A stretch of DNA of 64,000 nt from Aphelocoma coerulescens (GCF_041296385.1 NC_091017.1:50156214-50220213); one strand, 5' to 3'; shown: positions 1 to 12,825, counted from the stretch's first letter. Notes: generated by a model not told the origin, from the letters alone. Translations and numbers: made by a program.

Positions 1-1430
1 GTTAATAATAAAGAGCAATGGAGTGAAAATTGAAGATGAGACTCTTGCTTTTTCTCATAAATATCACCTTCTTTTATTCCATGTATTTATTGAACCAAAA
101 GGTTTGCACAGAAGTTTTGAGTTAGTTGCAAGCTGACAGCAAGCTGTTATGCTGCATTTCTTCTACAGCCTGATTCTCAGATTGTTACCTAGAGACATTT
201 TGAAAATCCTCCTTGGTCGTGCCTTAAGACGGGACAAAAATATCTTCAATTTCCTGGCATAAATCAATCTGATAGGAATGTTATTGCAAATAACCATATC
301 ATAACAGAACATGTGCTGATGTTTCTGCAGAAGTCGTACCTTTCCATCAAGCACAACCTCCTTACTTTTTTGCAAGATAAAAGTTATATTAACAGACTTA
401 TGTATGCTGGTCAGAGTCTGGCAATAATACTATTTGTGAATTTGTGCTAGGAGGGAATTTAACAATTTCGTGGAAATATATTCTTATCATGGTGGAAAGA
501 GTTCCTTTTAGTGGGAAGGGAAAAAGGAAAAAATACTTTGGAATTTTCTGTGCTATTATATTAACAGGTTTTTCTCTGATTTTTATTTGTAGTTATTATT
601 TTGCAGTGCTTGAGTATAAATTTAAGGCTCCTTCGTCTTCTTATATGGGTAGAAACTTAATATTCTTGACACTTCTCTGGAAATCTAATTCTGTGTGCAT
701 TTGTAATTTGACTCAGTACTCATTTGAAAAGGCCCTTCTGTCAGTTGCATATCTGTGGATGGTTACTAAAAAATCCACACCCAAACAAGTGACAAAGATC
801 AGCTTGTGTTTGACCAGGTTATTTTGTTCCTTGCTAACTATCTCTAAGTGCACTGATAACTGCTGCACAACTGTCTAGCAGATGCAACAACCATTTGGTT
901 AATCAGTTGAAAGTAACCAAAGAAGGAAAGCTGTTACTTGCCTTTTTCCAGAATGGAAAACATGCCTCTTCCTATATCTGTCCGACTTAGCAGCAGTTCT
1001 CTAAACGTATGTTTGTTGGAAAAACAAGGTGCTTGCCTCATGAAGATACAATTTCCCTAGTGGCTTCTTCTCCTATGTTTTCATTGTGCTCTTTGGTACG
1101 ATTATAGTCTTCAGGGTTCTGGTTGCTTCTATCTTCTGATTTACTTATTTTTAAATAAAAATAAAAGTGCACTGCTACCACAGTAATTGAAAGTAAAGTG
1201 ACCTGACTAGTGTGCGGTATGAAAGGGAAATGCTGGAAATACCACTTGCACTGTCTCATTTTCTGTTTCCTAAATCACATTTTCTATGTTGCATCCTCTC
1301 AGATCTGCCATAATAATCTGTTGGGGTGCTGAGAAAAGCCATATATTAGCAAAACAATGATCAGAAAAAGAGGAAAGTGCTGCTTTGATGGAGTACTCTC
1401 TGAAAGTAGGCTTGTGCCTTGTTATCTTAC
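1..1430. other. AT-rich non-coding DNA, nothing recognised
   Basis: No repeat family, exon or RNA gene is recognisable here. Open frames exist on the minus strand at about 163-375 and on the plus strand at about 444-878. They lack a convincing start context, show no domain, and end in ordinary AT-rich sequence. I treat them as chance frames. Confidence 0.6.
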
Positions 1431-1935
1431 TGTGGTAGGTTGACCCTGGCTGGATGCCAGGTGCCCACCAAAGCCATTGTAAGACTCCACTCCTCAGCTG
1501 GACAGGGAGAGAATATAGAACAAAAGAAAGATGGGAGAGGGGATTGCAGTTAGTTGTCTTTGTTGCTGCTTCTTCCTCAGGGGAGGTCTTGCTCCTCTCT
1601 CCTCTTGCTGCTGCTGTGCAGGATGGTTGTTCTTTTTTTCCCCCTGATTAAATATATTATCCCAGAAGTGCTACCACCATTGCTGATGGACGTGGTCTTG
1701 TCCAGTAGCAGGTCCATCTTGAAGCTGGGTGGCATTGACTCTGTTGGACATGGAGGAAGCTTGTCACGGAAGCCACCCCTCTTTTCCACCCTAACCCCTT
1801 TAAAAACCTTGCCACACAAGCCAGTACCATATACCTGTGCCTGGGTTCTCCATGGTCTTTGCAGCTGTGGGACTGGAGGAGGTTTAGCAGGCTGCCTAGG
1901 GTGGCAGCTGTGCTAATGCCAAACAGAATCAAACA
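1431..1935 (-). mobile_element. Avian endogenous-retrovirus LTR, likely solo
   Basis: Read on the minus strand this block has the layout of an LTR. A U3-like part is followed by a TATA-like AT stretch at 1646-1663 (minus-strand core AATATATTTAA), then a GA-rich leader part. It ends in a terminus that reads ...GGGTCAACC..CCACA at 1431-1446. LTRs normally begin TG and end CA; the CA end fits at 1431, while the TG end near 1935 is approximate. The terminal 80 or so bases closely resemble those of the LTR piece starting at 4281. I see no internal retroviral sequence on either side and no matching target-site duplication, so it looks like an old solo LTR. Short open frames inside it on both strands (for example 1554-1916) are by-products of its higher GC content. 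The wording of U3 matches avian LTRs I know, but I cannot name the family from the sequence alone. Confidence 0.75.
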
Positions 1936-2991
1936 CTGTTATCTCCTTCTGCGTTGTTACCAGGGGCACTGGTACAGCCCCAAATCTCTTTCAAATGAAA
2001 TTGAGTGGAGGCTTTTTGTTTAGGAGCTATGATATTTCTTCCATTTCCATGTAACAAATTTCCCTTTTGACTGGAACAAATTATGTAGTTCTCACAGCAG
2101 AGAGAAATGAAAGATATGTCAGGGCTATCATCCAAGGTGGAATCCAATTCTTACCTATTTCTATTACAGAAATGTGAGGCAGAACTATTATCTCTTCTAT
2201 GGAGGCTCTGCTTACTGAACATAAAGTAATACAGTTCAAGTGAAATTGCTAATGATTTTATATGGAAAGACTGGTAGGGAAAATAACCTTTTTGGGAAAA
2301 TATGACTTACTAAGAGATGATTCTTCTTTAGTCAGAAGTAGTTACTCTTATTCCATACTAAAATAAATACATTTATATCCTTTTTCCTCAGAGCGTTCAG
2401 TGTTAAACTCAATTATTCACATTATCTAGGAGATCTGCATCTGTCCTGTAGACTATTTCTTGAAAAGCTGAAGCTGCATATATGTATGAATGGTTTGCTC
2501 TAACACAAGGACTTTTTAGAGGGAAGTCACAGGTAGTTAAATATATTTCTTATTGTTTTTATTACTATTTGGATTTTCTGTGCTCCTAACTATAGCAATG
2601 TAACTGTTATGCACTTTAAAACATTCACTATATGCACCGAAATATTAACAAGCAGAAAAAAACCCCAGACTAAATCTGTACCAAATCTACTCATTTGTAT
2701 TTGTCAGGCATAAAATGTTAAATTTAAAAAATGTCTTAATAAATTTTGAATGCTCACACCATTTTTTCTTATTGGGGGAGTGGGTGTGGAATGAAGAGGT
2801 ATTTTCTAATACTTTATTCTAATATTTCCCCTGTGTTCTGACATAATCTTTGCACTGAGTAAGCAGGTTTCAGATTCTGTTCTGAACTTGACTGGCAGGT
2901 TATTCTGTTTAATCAACTGTCACAAGTTAGGCATTTCATTTTCTGTAAACCTGAGAGGTTTTTTTATATCAAGCTCTTGTCATCTTTTTCA

Positions 2992-3028
<37 letters not shown>

Positions 3029-4280
3029 CTCTAACTAGCTATATATATATCTCTATATATATGTATCTTGTTCTGAGAAGGTTAAGAAACATACTAGTGC
3101 AAACAGCAGTGGGCATCAATTGATCCTGGAAAGGGATGGAATTAGTTTATTTGGGACAGACCCTTGTGATGGAAAGCAACTAAAAAGAAATTTATATACC
3201 CCTCCCAACAGTACCTCTTCTGTTGACTACATTGCTTTGTAACTGCTGTTTTTTCATTAATCTACCCATTTGCATGAATAACTAAGAAAATATGCATTTT
3301 GTCCACAGCCTAAACCACATTAACAATAAATATATCAGTGCACAAATAGCATGGAAGGTTAGATAACACTGATGTATCTCAGATCTTCTGCTTTATCCTT
3401 CTCCAAATCTACTCATTGATTCATGCACATCTACATATGGTCCTCCAGTCTGACCTGAAGCCAAGGCTCTGGGTGAGTGCACCTTCACAAATCACTACCC
3501 ATTTTATTCTGACACTAACTAGATGGACAAAATTTGTTGTTGTGGGTTTTTTTTTTTCTTTTCTGTATAATGAAAAATGAGACCCTGATTCTTCCTTTGA
3601 GGCAATAGCATTGACAGTCAATATTTTCTTTTCAGAATAGGAATTAATTTTAAGAAAATGAAAGCATTTATTTAAATACATGCTTCAAAAGATGTCTAAT
3701 GAAAGTGATGAGAGGAATTAACTTCACTGTAGTGGTCAATACTTTTTTAATGAATAAACTCCTGCAGTTATTTCCCTTTGAAACTAAAGTATATCTGAAC
3801 TTTTTGAGGAGTGGAGGAAGAAGGTTGAAACAAAATCATGGGTATGTGATGAACAGTGTGAATTTCTCACATCTCATTTTTATAGGCATGAATGACTCCT
3901 TTCTTCAAATAACTTTGATTCTATTAATTTAGGAAATTTTCACTACCTCAAAGCGAACTTCATTCCTTTTCAAATTACTTCTCTTTAAAAAAAAACCCCA
4001 ACCCAACAAACTCGTATGTCCCTAATTTTGTTAGTTTCCCTTTGTAAATTTTTGATTTTCTAAAATGTTATATACATAATAACCCCCAAATTTATTTGAT
4101 TTTTACCTCATGCACAGAGATCCCCACTTATCCAAGGTATGCTATTGCTCCCTGGTTTACTTGAAGCTATGCATGATACTGTCTTCACAAGTACAGCACC
4201 TTAGAGATATAGAACTAAAATAAAAGACATAGCCTGTAGTCACAGACAGATAAGCCCACACTGGGTGCTAAAAAGCACAG
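1936..4280. other. AT-rich spacer between two LTR elements
   Basis: This stretch holds a tetranucleotide microsatellite with flanking TA-rich sequence (2993-3066). It also has two places where an A run is followed directly by a C run (2656-2666 and 3987-4004) and one inverted counterpart (3544-3557). No retroviral internal sequence is visible, so the LTRs at 1431 and 4281 are unlikely to be the two ends of one provirus. No exon is recognised. Confidence 0.6.
2993..3028. repeat. (ATCT)9 microsatellite
   Basis: Nine perfect ATCT units are followed by a degraded TCTC and TATATATATATC-type tail to about 3066. The perfect run is long enough to be length-variable between individuals. Confidence 0.97.
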
Positions 4281-4545
4281 TGTAGAGTTGACCTTGGTGG
4301 AATGCTAGGTGCCCACCAAGCTGCTCTATTGCTCCCCTTCCCAGCTAGACAGGGGTCAGAAAATAATATGGAAAATAACAATTTACTAGAGCAAAACTTG
4401 CATGTGCACAAGCAAATAGAAAAAAAATAGTTTTTTTCTCACTTCCCATCAGTGAGTGACATTCAGCCACCTCCCAAGAAGCAGGACTTCAGCATGCATA
4501 GTGGTTGCTCCAGAAGGCATTGAGAATAACAAGTGCTCACATTTT
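4281..4545 (-). mobile_element. Partial LTR, 3' LTR of a degraded ERV
   Basis: The terminus at 4281-4340 is the minus-strand end of an LTR. Its phrase AGGTGCCCACCAA and following bases are nearly the same as at 1456-1475. The block extends to about 4545 through a part that resembles the LTR at 58858-59444 (CATC/GCCATCTCCAGGA-like and CATGCAT-like sections, much altered). On the minus strand it lies directly downstream of the retroviral pol remnant, which is the position of a 3' LTR. The upstream (U3) part of this LTR seems to be missing, so a deletion has joined pol-derived DNA to the R/U5 part. Confidence 0.65.
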
Positions 4546-4559
4546 CTACCCCTGAAGTG

Positions 4560-4900
4560 AGGTCCTGCCTCAATGCAGCCCAGATGAGTTTACCCCTGCT
4601 GTTCTTCCATTGCTGTAGCCACCTCCCTTAGGGCATTAGCCACCATCCAGGAGCTACTTTTCTCCTTCAGCAATCTCTAGGGCCAGTTAGATGGCTTTCT
4701 GTTCTGCAAATTGGCTTGACTCACCTTCTGCTTTAGCAGTCTTGGTGACTTGTCTTGTGGGATTCCACACAGCAGCTTTCCACCTCCAATGGCTTCCTAC
4801 CACGGCAGGATCCATCAGTAAGTAGAGCATAGCCTCTTTCATCTTCTGATCATTCGGTATATGGTGGTGCATTTTGGGCACGAATCACCTTCTCAGGCAA
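4560..4900 (-). pseudogene. Degenerate retroviral pol fragment (RNase H region)
   Basis: The minus-strand frame from 4881 to 4687 encodes a peptide containing the segments HWRWKAAVW and SSQFAEQKAI. These resemble the RNase H domain of avian ERV pol genes. In RNase H enzymes of this type the first acidic catalytic residue sits in a short beta strand, represented here by the D of YLLMDPAVVG. The second is the E of a segment like AEQKA. The frame stops immediately after this segment (TAA at 4684-4686), and further stops follow on the same strand, so nothing functional can be made. Only the start of the domain is visible; the later catalytic acids and an integrase are not. The remnant is followed on its own strand by the partial LTR at 4281-4545. 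Identification rests on motif memory rather than a search, but the motif run is long enough to be convincing. Confidence 0.75.
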
Positions 4901-5134
4901 TGCTCCAAAATCCCTGCCTTCTGGCCAGTCCATAATCTCTTCTAGGTTTCCTGGGCAACTGGGTTTCCCTAGTCAGGCTCTTTGTGTAATCAAGGCTACC
5001 CACTTTCTCCATGTAGCACTGGTTGTGTGATGTGTTGAGGGGGTGTTTCCTTTGAACATCCAGTGTAGCACAGGCAATTGCAGTGCCGGGTTCCCTCCCT
5101 TGCCCCTGTGAATCACATATTTAAGAATTATCAT
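4901..5134 (-). mobile_element. Probable upstream part of the same ERV remnant
   Basis: This has moderate GC content unlike the AT-rich surroundings and is continuous with the pol fragment. I cannot read a pol motif in any minus-strand frame, and all frames are interrupted. It is assigned to the element by position and composition only. Confidence 0.35.
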
Positions 5135-5560
5135 TGAAATACACATTCATGACACAGATGTTACAGTATAACACAATTTATTAATAAACATACTAATGAT
5201 AGAAAAATTGTGACAGGTTAAATTTTGAAGATTGCTGATGATAGTAACTGACTGCAAAAGCAAATCTGAGGCAGTATACAGGCAAGCTCTAATCACCAAT
5301 GAAAACCAGCTTGAGTTAATCATTTAGTGCTCACAGAGGAAGGTTCTTACCCAATAGATGTCCTTATGGAAGAGAAGAGAGGTTCAGCCAGCCAACTGAT
5401 CCCAGAAGTTACTGTGGAGTCTTTTCTGACTTCTCCCCATTCTTAACTCACTTTCATACTATTTCTTTATATTTAGGTGGAGCCTGAGTGACTCTAGTCA
5501 TATACACCTTTGTAGCGGATTGGTGTAAAATTCTCTTGCTTTGCTCTTAAAAGATATAGC
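5135..5560 (-). mobile_element. Possible ERV LTR
   Basis: On the minus strand there is a TATA-like AATATAAAG at about 5467-5476 and an AATAAA polyadenylation signal at 5177-5182, in the order expected for an LTR. The wording of the central part (about 5390-5520) seems familiar from avian LTR families. No clean TG/CA ends or target-site duplications are visible. It lies upstream, on the minus strand, of the pol remnant, so it could be the 5' LTR of the same degraded provirus. It does not obviously match the LTR piece at 4281, however, so it may be a separate insertion. Confidence 0.4.
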
Positions 5561-5980
5561 CGATAAAATATAGAACAGTGAGATATAGAGTTGGTGACAG
5601 GAGGTCATACTGTAGGGCAGGTAACTTTGGGATGGAGGTGTGAGTTAGTATTACAATTAGATAATAATGAGCTGAGTTCATCTGAAGAGAGGGATACCCC
5701 CACAGTTGCTGGTTCAGCAGGAAGCCATCCCCTTGGCTGACAGCTGCTGTGTGGTCTATCAGATACACGGCACCATCACGGTCCCATCCCTGCAAGGACT
5801 ACAACAGATTCGCTGCAGTGTTTCCACTCTGCTGCACCCTCTGTTTCATCCCCTCAGTGTGTGCTGAAGGTTGCAGGCTGTGGGGAATGTATGTGAGGAA
5901 TCATCATGGAATAGATTTTGTGCATCCCATTCAGGAAGTAGTAGCTGCATTTCATCTTATAATTTCCATACTATTATAAC
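5561..5980. other. Moderate-GC stretch of unknown origin next to ERV block
   Basis: Open frames run on both strands (minus 5547-5795, plus 5749-5979), and GC content is higher than in the flanks. No domain is recognisable. Its position beside ERV-derived sequence suggests a further piece of retrotransposon, but no motif proves this. Confidence 0.35.
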
Positions 5981-8900
5981 TTCTATTAGAATGGGAATAT
6001 AATATCCCAATTTTCTGGTTTTACTTGCAGTCATCTTCCCACAGACACAGTGTATGCACTCAAAAAAGGCTCTGTAACAATATCCTTATACTGTAGCATT
6101 ACACAGGACCTTTTAAAGTCTGTGTGCACTAAAGTATGTGATTGCTTTTTTGGTAATATGGAAGAGAGTATGAAAAATACTGGACCTGGAGGAAAAAAAT
6201 GAATGAGATTAAGGGAATTTACTTAAGTGAAAACTAACTATATTCAGATGTTTTTACTCTTGTTCTGGGATTATAATGGGTTTATCTAACCCACTTCTAA
6301 TGCATGTGATCTACTGAAAAATTTACTGATGGAAGGAATGCATGAGCATCAGATGGTCAGTTCACCTATGTGTACCATCTTAACGGTGATTTGGGAACTG
6401 CTAGTGGAGAGAAAAGGATTACAGAAACACAAGAACAAATATAGACAGAATCACTGAAAAACTCCTGATCAGTATTTCTGTTCAAACTTGTTCTTCTTTT
6501 ATTCAGTAATTACTTATGCAAGGTAAACTCATGCCTGTTTGGAATAGAATATATGAAGATGAATTGTTATCATCCTAATTTATCCTTTGCTTTAATCTTG
6601 AGTGGCAAAACCATGTGCTTCCATTTGCCTGTAGCACTGTAACATTTTAGTGTTGTTCCACATCTCTGTGGTGCATGTAATAGAAAAACTTAATTAAACT
6701 GCATCTGGCTTTAGGTGGTCACACAGACTACAGCTAAGAGGCTTGGCATTTCAGCTTAGTTAAATGTCTCCAAGTACCGATTTCTGTTTTATGTTGATAG
6801 ATACAAGGTAGCACAGCCTTTGAGAGCCATCCAGCATGACTGAAAAATGCATGACAATTAGTGTCTTTGTATGTTAAGTGAGTAAGGCATTAATGAGGTA
6901 TGTTCATCAGATAACTTCTGCTTGGCTTAAGTAATTAAATCAGGTTTGGAATTTCTCCTTCAAGTACATGACTACTCTCCTGTCAAGTACTGTTGTAGGA
7001 ATTAACACCTTATGTATTTCTGGAGAAACAGTTGTAAATCTAATCAGCATGCCTGCTGCAAGAATGTTATCTTGTTAACTCTGTAACATCCTTCTGGTTA
7101 TGTGTTCATACAGGAGACTGGATGTTAAGAAATTTCCACGTGTGTTCAGAAAATGTGGTAGCATTGTTATAACACCAAAGCTCTGAAATTGTTCTATATT
7201 TTTCAAAATATAATATTTGAACTTGCAATGAAAGTCAACTACTGCATTATTAATTGCTTTTCTACTTAAAAAACATTGTCTGCAAACAAATCACAGAATA
7301 TTTTGATTTTCATTTAGTATAGAACTTATGTACTGGTTTCTTATGTAGGATTTTGCTTTGGCAAAAGTATTTTAGGGAAAAAACCCCCATGTTTTGCAAA
7401 GCTTCTTTGATTTTCTTGTATGAAAAAGCCAGTTTTTGTAAATGAGCTATTGCTGGGTCTGTGAACAGCCACATAGACTCTTTTAGGTAGAAGGGGGATT
7501 ACAAACTAGGCAGCTGCATCCCAGAGAAACTTCTTACTGCTTGATTCTCTTCTTTTCCTTCTCTGTTTACTTTTGGTTTTAATTTCTTCTAAGCAAACCT
7601 AGACAGATTTGATCTCTTGATTCCTTTGTACTCTTCACCTAAATGAGCAAGCAGAAGCTTACCACTGCACGTTTTAATTTGTCAAGGTTGTTCACATCAC
7701 TTCTTTTAAGAGTTTGAAATTTCCTATGCTTTCAGTCACCATTTAATTTCAAGTGGTGTTATATTTAATTCTACCTCTGAAGTAAGAGGAAATATTTGCT
7801 ACTATATTACATGTGGGAGGGGGCAAGAAGAAATTTTCTTTTCATCTGCAAGTTCACAGGAAGACTAGAGAAATATGAAACATGAAATGAACAGTGTATT
7901 TTCTTCCCAGAGATCCCTTGTAGTTTAAAGCACCTGTGCTTGACAGCACATATAAATAGGAACTCTCATCTGTCATGAGATTCACAGAAATTATTTCATT
8001 TCAAAATTTTACTAAATCTCAAGTGTTTTTACTTTGTTTCCACCTAGTCTTTCAAAATCTGACCTTGGTAGCAGAGGAAACCAGGAATCCTACCATTTGA
8101 CAGACACTCTTCCCTTACAGCCTCTTGGGCCAGCCAGCAAAGACAACCCAGAGGCCTTGCACATAAATGTTTTAAGAATTGAGGAAACCAATTTATTCTG
8201 ACTGTGTGATGCAGAACATGGTATTTTTCCTGCATGTGCAGTACGCAGATATTGTGTTTATGTACATTTGCAGCTCCCCAAGGGAACTGTGGTGAAATAG
8301 CAAAGCAAATGATCTGCTTTGATTAATTGACAAGTTTCAATAAAATGTTTAATTTCAAATTTGTGTGTCTCTAACCAAACCAATAAGACGAAATGCTAAT
8401 TTTAGACACTGCTGTAAAAATGCATTTTACAATGAACATCTTAGCAGATATTTTAGTGATCACAGAAATCTAGTAAGAATAAATATTTTCTGGAACACAA
8501 AAAATATTTCTTAAGATTTAGGAGCCACAAAATATGACCATGGGAAAAAAATAACACCATCTTTCTTGTGTTTATTTTTTAAGTATAAACAGATGAAGTA
8601 AGAAAATGCAGGAAAAACTCCAAACAGTGTGGACCCAGAGATATTGTCAGAATTGGGTAAAAATAAATGACCAGTAATAGGAAAAAAAACTGCTAAGGGA
8701 GGATATCATCATGCATTTATATGCATGTTTCCATATGCACATTTTTGGGTCTAATAACAAAAATACTGGATTGTAAAGTAAAAGTTTGGCACAGTCTGTC
8801 TTAAAAATTGCCATGGCTTTTCAAGAACCTTTGAATTCAAACTCTTCAGTTTCTCTCAACACCTTCAGTTCAAGAGAATCAGACTCCTCAATATATACTA

Positions 8901-11900
8901 CAGAGGAATATGAAATAATAAATTGTTTGTGCCTTAAATATGATAATGTCTGTCATTTTGGTGTCATAAAAGTCATGCTACATCAGTTCCATACTCTTTT
9001 ACAACAAGAACATGCAATGAGAAAATCCTAATAAATTGCCATTTAGAGAGCTAGAATTAATCCAAATATCCAAATTGGAAAGAATTTTGGTTTTCTTTTT
9101 GAGTTTTTTTGTATATTTTATTTATTAACAAGTTAAACATATCAAACATTTACCATTAAAGCATATCTCATTTTTGCACCTATAAAATTAATGTGATTTT
9201 TTTGTCCAATTTTCTGTTCAAAATCATAATCTATCATCTATAAAAAGCGCTATAAATATACACATATTCATACAGATAATACAGAGGTATCAGGTACCAG
9301 TTGTATGAAATTATCTCTCCTCAGTAGGCTGATTTGCTGATGTTTTCATAATTTACTTCTTAAATACTCAACTGCTGTTATGCCTGTATATTGATTCCTA
9401 TAAAGGAAGGAGATTTTTTTTATTACTTTTTAAAAGATATTATTATTGTGTGATATGTTTTGGTTAAGGTGAAGTATAACATTTACTTTGTGTTTACTTC
9501 TTGGTTTTATTCTACTTAAATGTGGAAATTCCAACTTTACAATGTAAAAGCAGCTTAGTCTAGAAAACCTGCACTAATGAAACTTTCAAGCTTTATTACT
9601 ATCATCTGCTATTTCAGTTGGTACAAAGCCACATTTTCAGCAAGGAACTACTTAAAATAGTCATATATTAGTAAAAATTAAAGCTAAAATTTTGGCAACT
9701 TTTAGCTCATTAATAAACCACACTTCAGTGCTGAGCTTGTTAAATAGCTTAAATGGGTCAATATTAGTTTGAGTCTTCACTCTCTATCGGAGCTGAAGTG
9801 GACATAGCTTGTGCTTTCTTTGTGATCTTCAACCTTGCATTGAAAATTTGTGCTTTTAAGTATGGGGTTTTGGATTTGGTTTTGTTTAAGGAGAGATTAT
9901 TGCAGTTCTGATGTATGAGGTGGTTCTAAAGCCACTTCAATACATTAATATTAATATTTTCTATCATACTGTACTAAGCATGCTGTAGTGCTCCAAATCT
10001 GTTCCATCAGAATTTATTTAATCTCTTTCCCTGAATTACACTTTTCCAGAGTATTTCCTTTCTTGCTCAATACATACAATCATAATTGCATTATTTACCT
10101 GTCCTTTGGAGAAAAAAATTCTAGTCAGTGAAAGATACTGGGAACAGGAGATTAAGAATATAAACATGAACACTTGTTTTTGCTAATTATTTTTGTCTGC
10201 ACATTGAATGAGTTTACTCATACTAGAGTGTGAAAAAGTCCACAGGTACTTCTATGAAACCTTTCTGTTGTAGGGCAAAATATATTTGGTGAAGTAGCTT
10301 CTGAACTTACAGGACCACGTAAATCTTGGCATTCAGTTAAACAATAACATATGGCAACAGGGATACTGCTTTGAGACTGCCTTCACAGCTGGGGTGCAGA
10401 GCTGTGCAGGTAAGCATTTCTATAGCAACTGATTAAAAATTCCACAGAAAACTCTGGTTCCAGCAACTAAAGAAAATTAACTTGAAAGTTTGAAGGGTTA
10501 GACTACATACTTCAACTGAAGCTTAGAGTTTTCACACTGAGCCTACCAATTAGCTTTCAGAAAGCTTAGTCATATTGCTCTCATTTTTACCAAGTTGTTC
10601 TCCACAGCAATTTTGTTAAATACATCAGAGAACTGCATGACTATGTTCTATGATCAAGCACAGATATTTGAAGCTCTCTTGTCTCTCTATGAAAGTCCTT
10701 TTTCCATGCCATGGATTTATAGATAATGAAATAATTAGTTTCTATGACCTTCTCGTGACCTGGAGCTTTCAAAGAGTTAGAGGTGTTAGGGAGAGGGGCT
10801 ATTCCAGAGAGCAGGGAGAAGAACCAGAGCCTGGTTCTCCTGGTTCCTAAAACAGTGGGCTAACAGCTAGATTGCAATCACATTTCTCTCTTGTTTAGAG
10901 ACAGGATAGCTTTTCTTTTTCATCAAAGTAGCCTACAGGCCTATTGTGCCAAAAATGGGTTCTTTTTCCTGGTGTCCAAGAAGCTGAGCCACATAATGAG
11001 TAGAGACATTTGTTTATTTTTTTATGTCTGTGCAGAGATGGGTGCTAGGAGGTAAACGCACAAGGCTAACACACCCAGTTACAGCCAAGCAGCATATTTA
11101 TAGTTTAAAAATGCATCAGTACATGTTTATCTAATTTCTAAATATATGGCTACTTAATAGCCATTGGGCAAGCTCACTTTGATTTAAAGATACAATGCAT
11201 TTTAAATTTAGTGTCCATGTTGAGTGGGTAGAGACCTTCATTTGGAGGTGGGTAGCCTAAGATTTAGGGGTGTGTTTTTCACATTATAATGAGCAAAGTT
11301 CATCTAAAGGACAAGTTTTTAGCTGATTTAGCCAACTTGAATAAAACTTATGGGGCATTGCCAAATGCAGTGTCTAGTATCTAATTCAAGGTCCCTCTGT
11401 TCATGTTATATCTTTACTCGTTTTAAAACTATTCTGCCATTTCCCATTTAATTGGTTCTCTATAGTATTTATTGTTCTCTATGATTCACTCTGCAAAATC
11501 GTTTCTTAAACCACTCATCTTTCATCCCTATGACTAGGGTTGTTTGAGGTGAAGAAAAAGCAGATTGGCGTTTCTTCAGAAGAGCAGGGCAAACTGGTCT
11601 CCCACTTACTGAATAATTTAACCACTTGATTTCAAAGCAAAAGGGAGTGGTGACTTCTTCATTCATCCTGCATCTTCAAAAGTAACGGTTGTGCTGGAAT
11701 TAAGAAACAATTAGACATATAGATGATTCATTCATTTTGTCACAGGTGTCTAACTTTTGAGTAAGGTGCTTAAGCTGGGTGAAATGAATTTCAGGAACAG
11801 CAGTGGTTATTCCCAAATGGTACGTAGAGGATGTGCCTCCTGTGAGGCTTTCCCTGAGAGGCATGTATTTTGCCATTCAATAACAGTGAAAACAAGGGCT

Positions 11901-12825
11901 TGGCTTTGAATTTATTTAACTCCAGCAGCTAACTTCTAGGCACTTCAATACCATTTGTGTCAGCATCCATCTACTTTTTGGAAACAACAGCACATTACTG
12001 CCAGTTAAATGTTTAACACTGTATAACTCAGCAGAAATGTAATTTATATGCTACAAAAGTGATCATGGTGTAAATTCCAAGTGTCCAGTTCTGTATTCAT
12101 TATCAGCTTGTATTTGGACAAATTAATGTTCAGTAAATGGGCATTTTGCCTTGAGAAAGGTGCCTCTAATTACAGTAGCACAGGAACAGTGGCACTAAAA
12201 TACTTCCATCAGATTTATATTCTTTTTGTGATGATGCAGGTAATATTTATTATTTATTTAGTAATATAGTAATTAGTGGCAAATTTCTTCTTGATAGATG
12301 GCCACCTGTGCCTGTCTCCATCCCCTAGCCTCAGTGAAGACAGTGAATCTTGCTCATTTGAATTGTTGCATAGGGAGTAATGTAGCAAAGCTTTCCATTC
12401 AATTAAAGTTCATAATTCAACTGAAAAAAGCTAGATTTTGAAGGAAAAGTTAAAAATAAACCAAAACATTAAAAAGTCATGCTTTTTAAAAACAAATTGT
12501 ATATTTTGAATTATTAGGATATTTTTTAAGCTTTTCTGCATCTTACTTTGTTTTGATGGCCTGCTGTTACTTCAAGGGTTATTTCCCCATAAATGCTCTG
12601 TTACCATAATTATTTTCACATGTGGTAATTGTCCAGCACTGTAAATTGCTATGAAGGGATAGATTGCTGTTATACATTCAACGTGGTTGCATATATTTCT
12701 GCATTTCAAATTACTACCACTCCATAGAATTTGGCATCCTTGTCATGTATATCAAGGATTTTGTTTCTGGCCAGTCTCTTTATCTGAGTAATTTCATATT
12801 CAGTATTCTATTACTGGTTCTAACG
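5981..12825. other. AT-rich non-coding DNA
   Basis: I see no transposable element family, exon or RNA gene. Small features include a palindrome of the form CATGCAT-TTAT-ATGCATG at 8710-8727 and an A-run/C-run junction at 7378-7388. Open frames (for example 8044-8235 minus, 8786-9031 plus) are short and unrecognised. Confidence 0.55.

Noticed and set aside
163..375. Basic 70-codon frame, minus, resembling a protein fragment
   Set aside because: I considered a processed pseudogene of a small basic protein but could not match it to any family. There is no ATG at its start and no poly(A) tail.
444..878. 144-codon open frame, plus
   Set aside because: Hydrophobic and cysteine-rich stretches reflect T-rich DNA. 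There is no recognised domain and no splice or promoter context.
1554..1916. Open frames on both strands
   Set aside because: They fall inside an LTR and arise from its higher GC content.
2993..3028. CRISPR-like regular repeat
   Set aside because: It is a plain tetranucleotide microsatellite with no spacers, in vertebrate DNA.
1431..4545. One complete provirus bounded by the LTRs at 1431 and 4281
   Set aside because: The pol remnant lies outside this interval and the DNA between the LTRs shows no retroviral sequence. The LTR bodies also differ.
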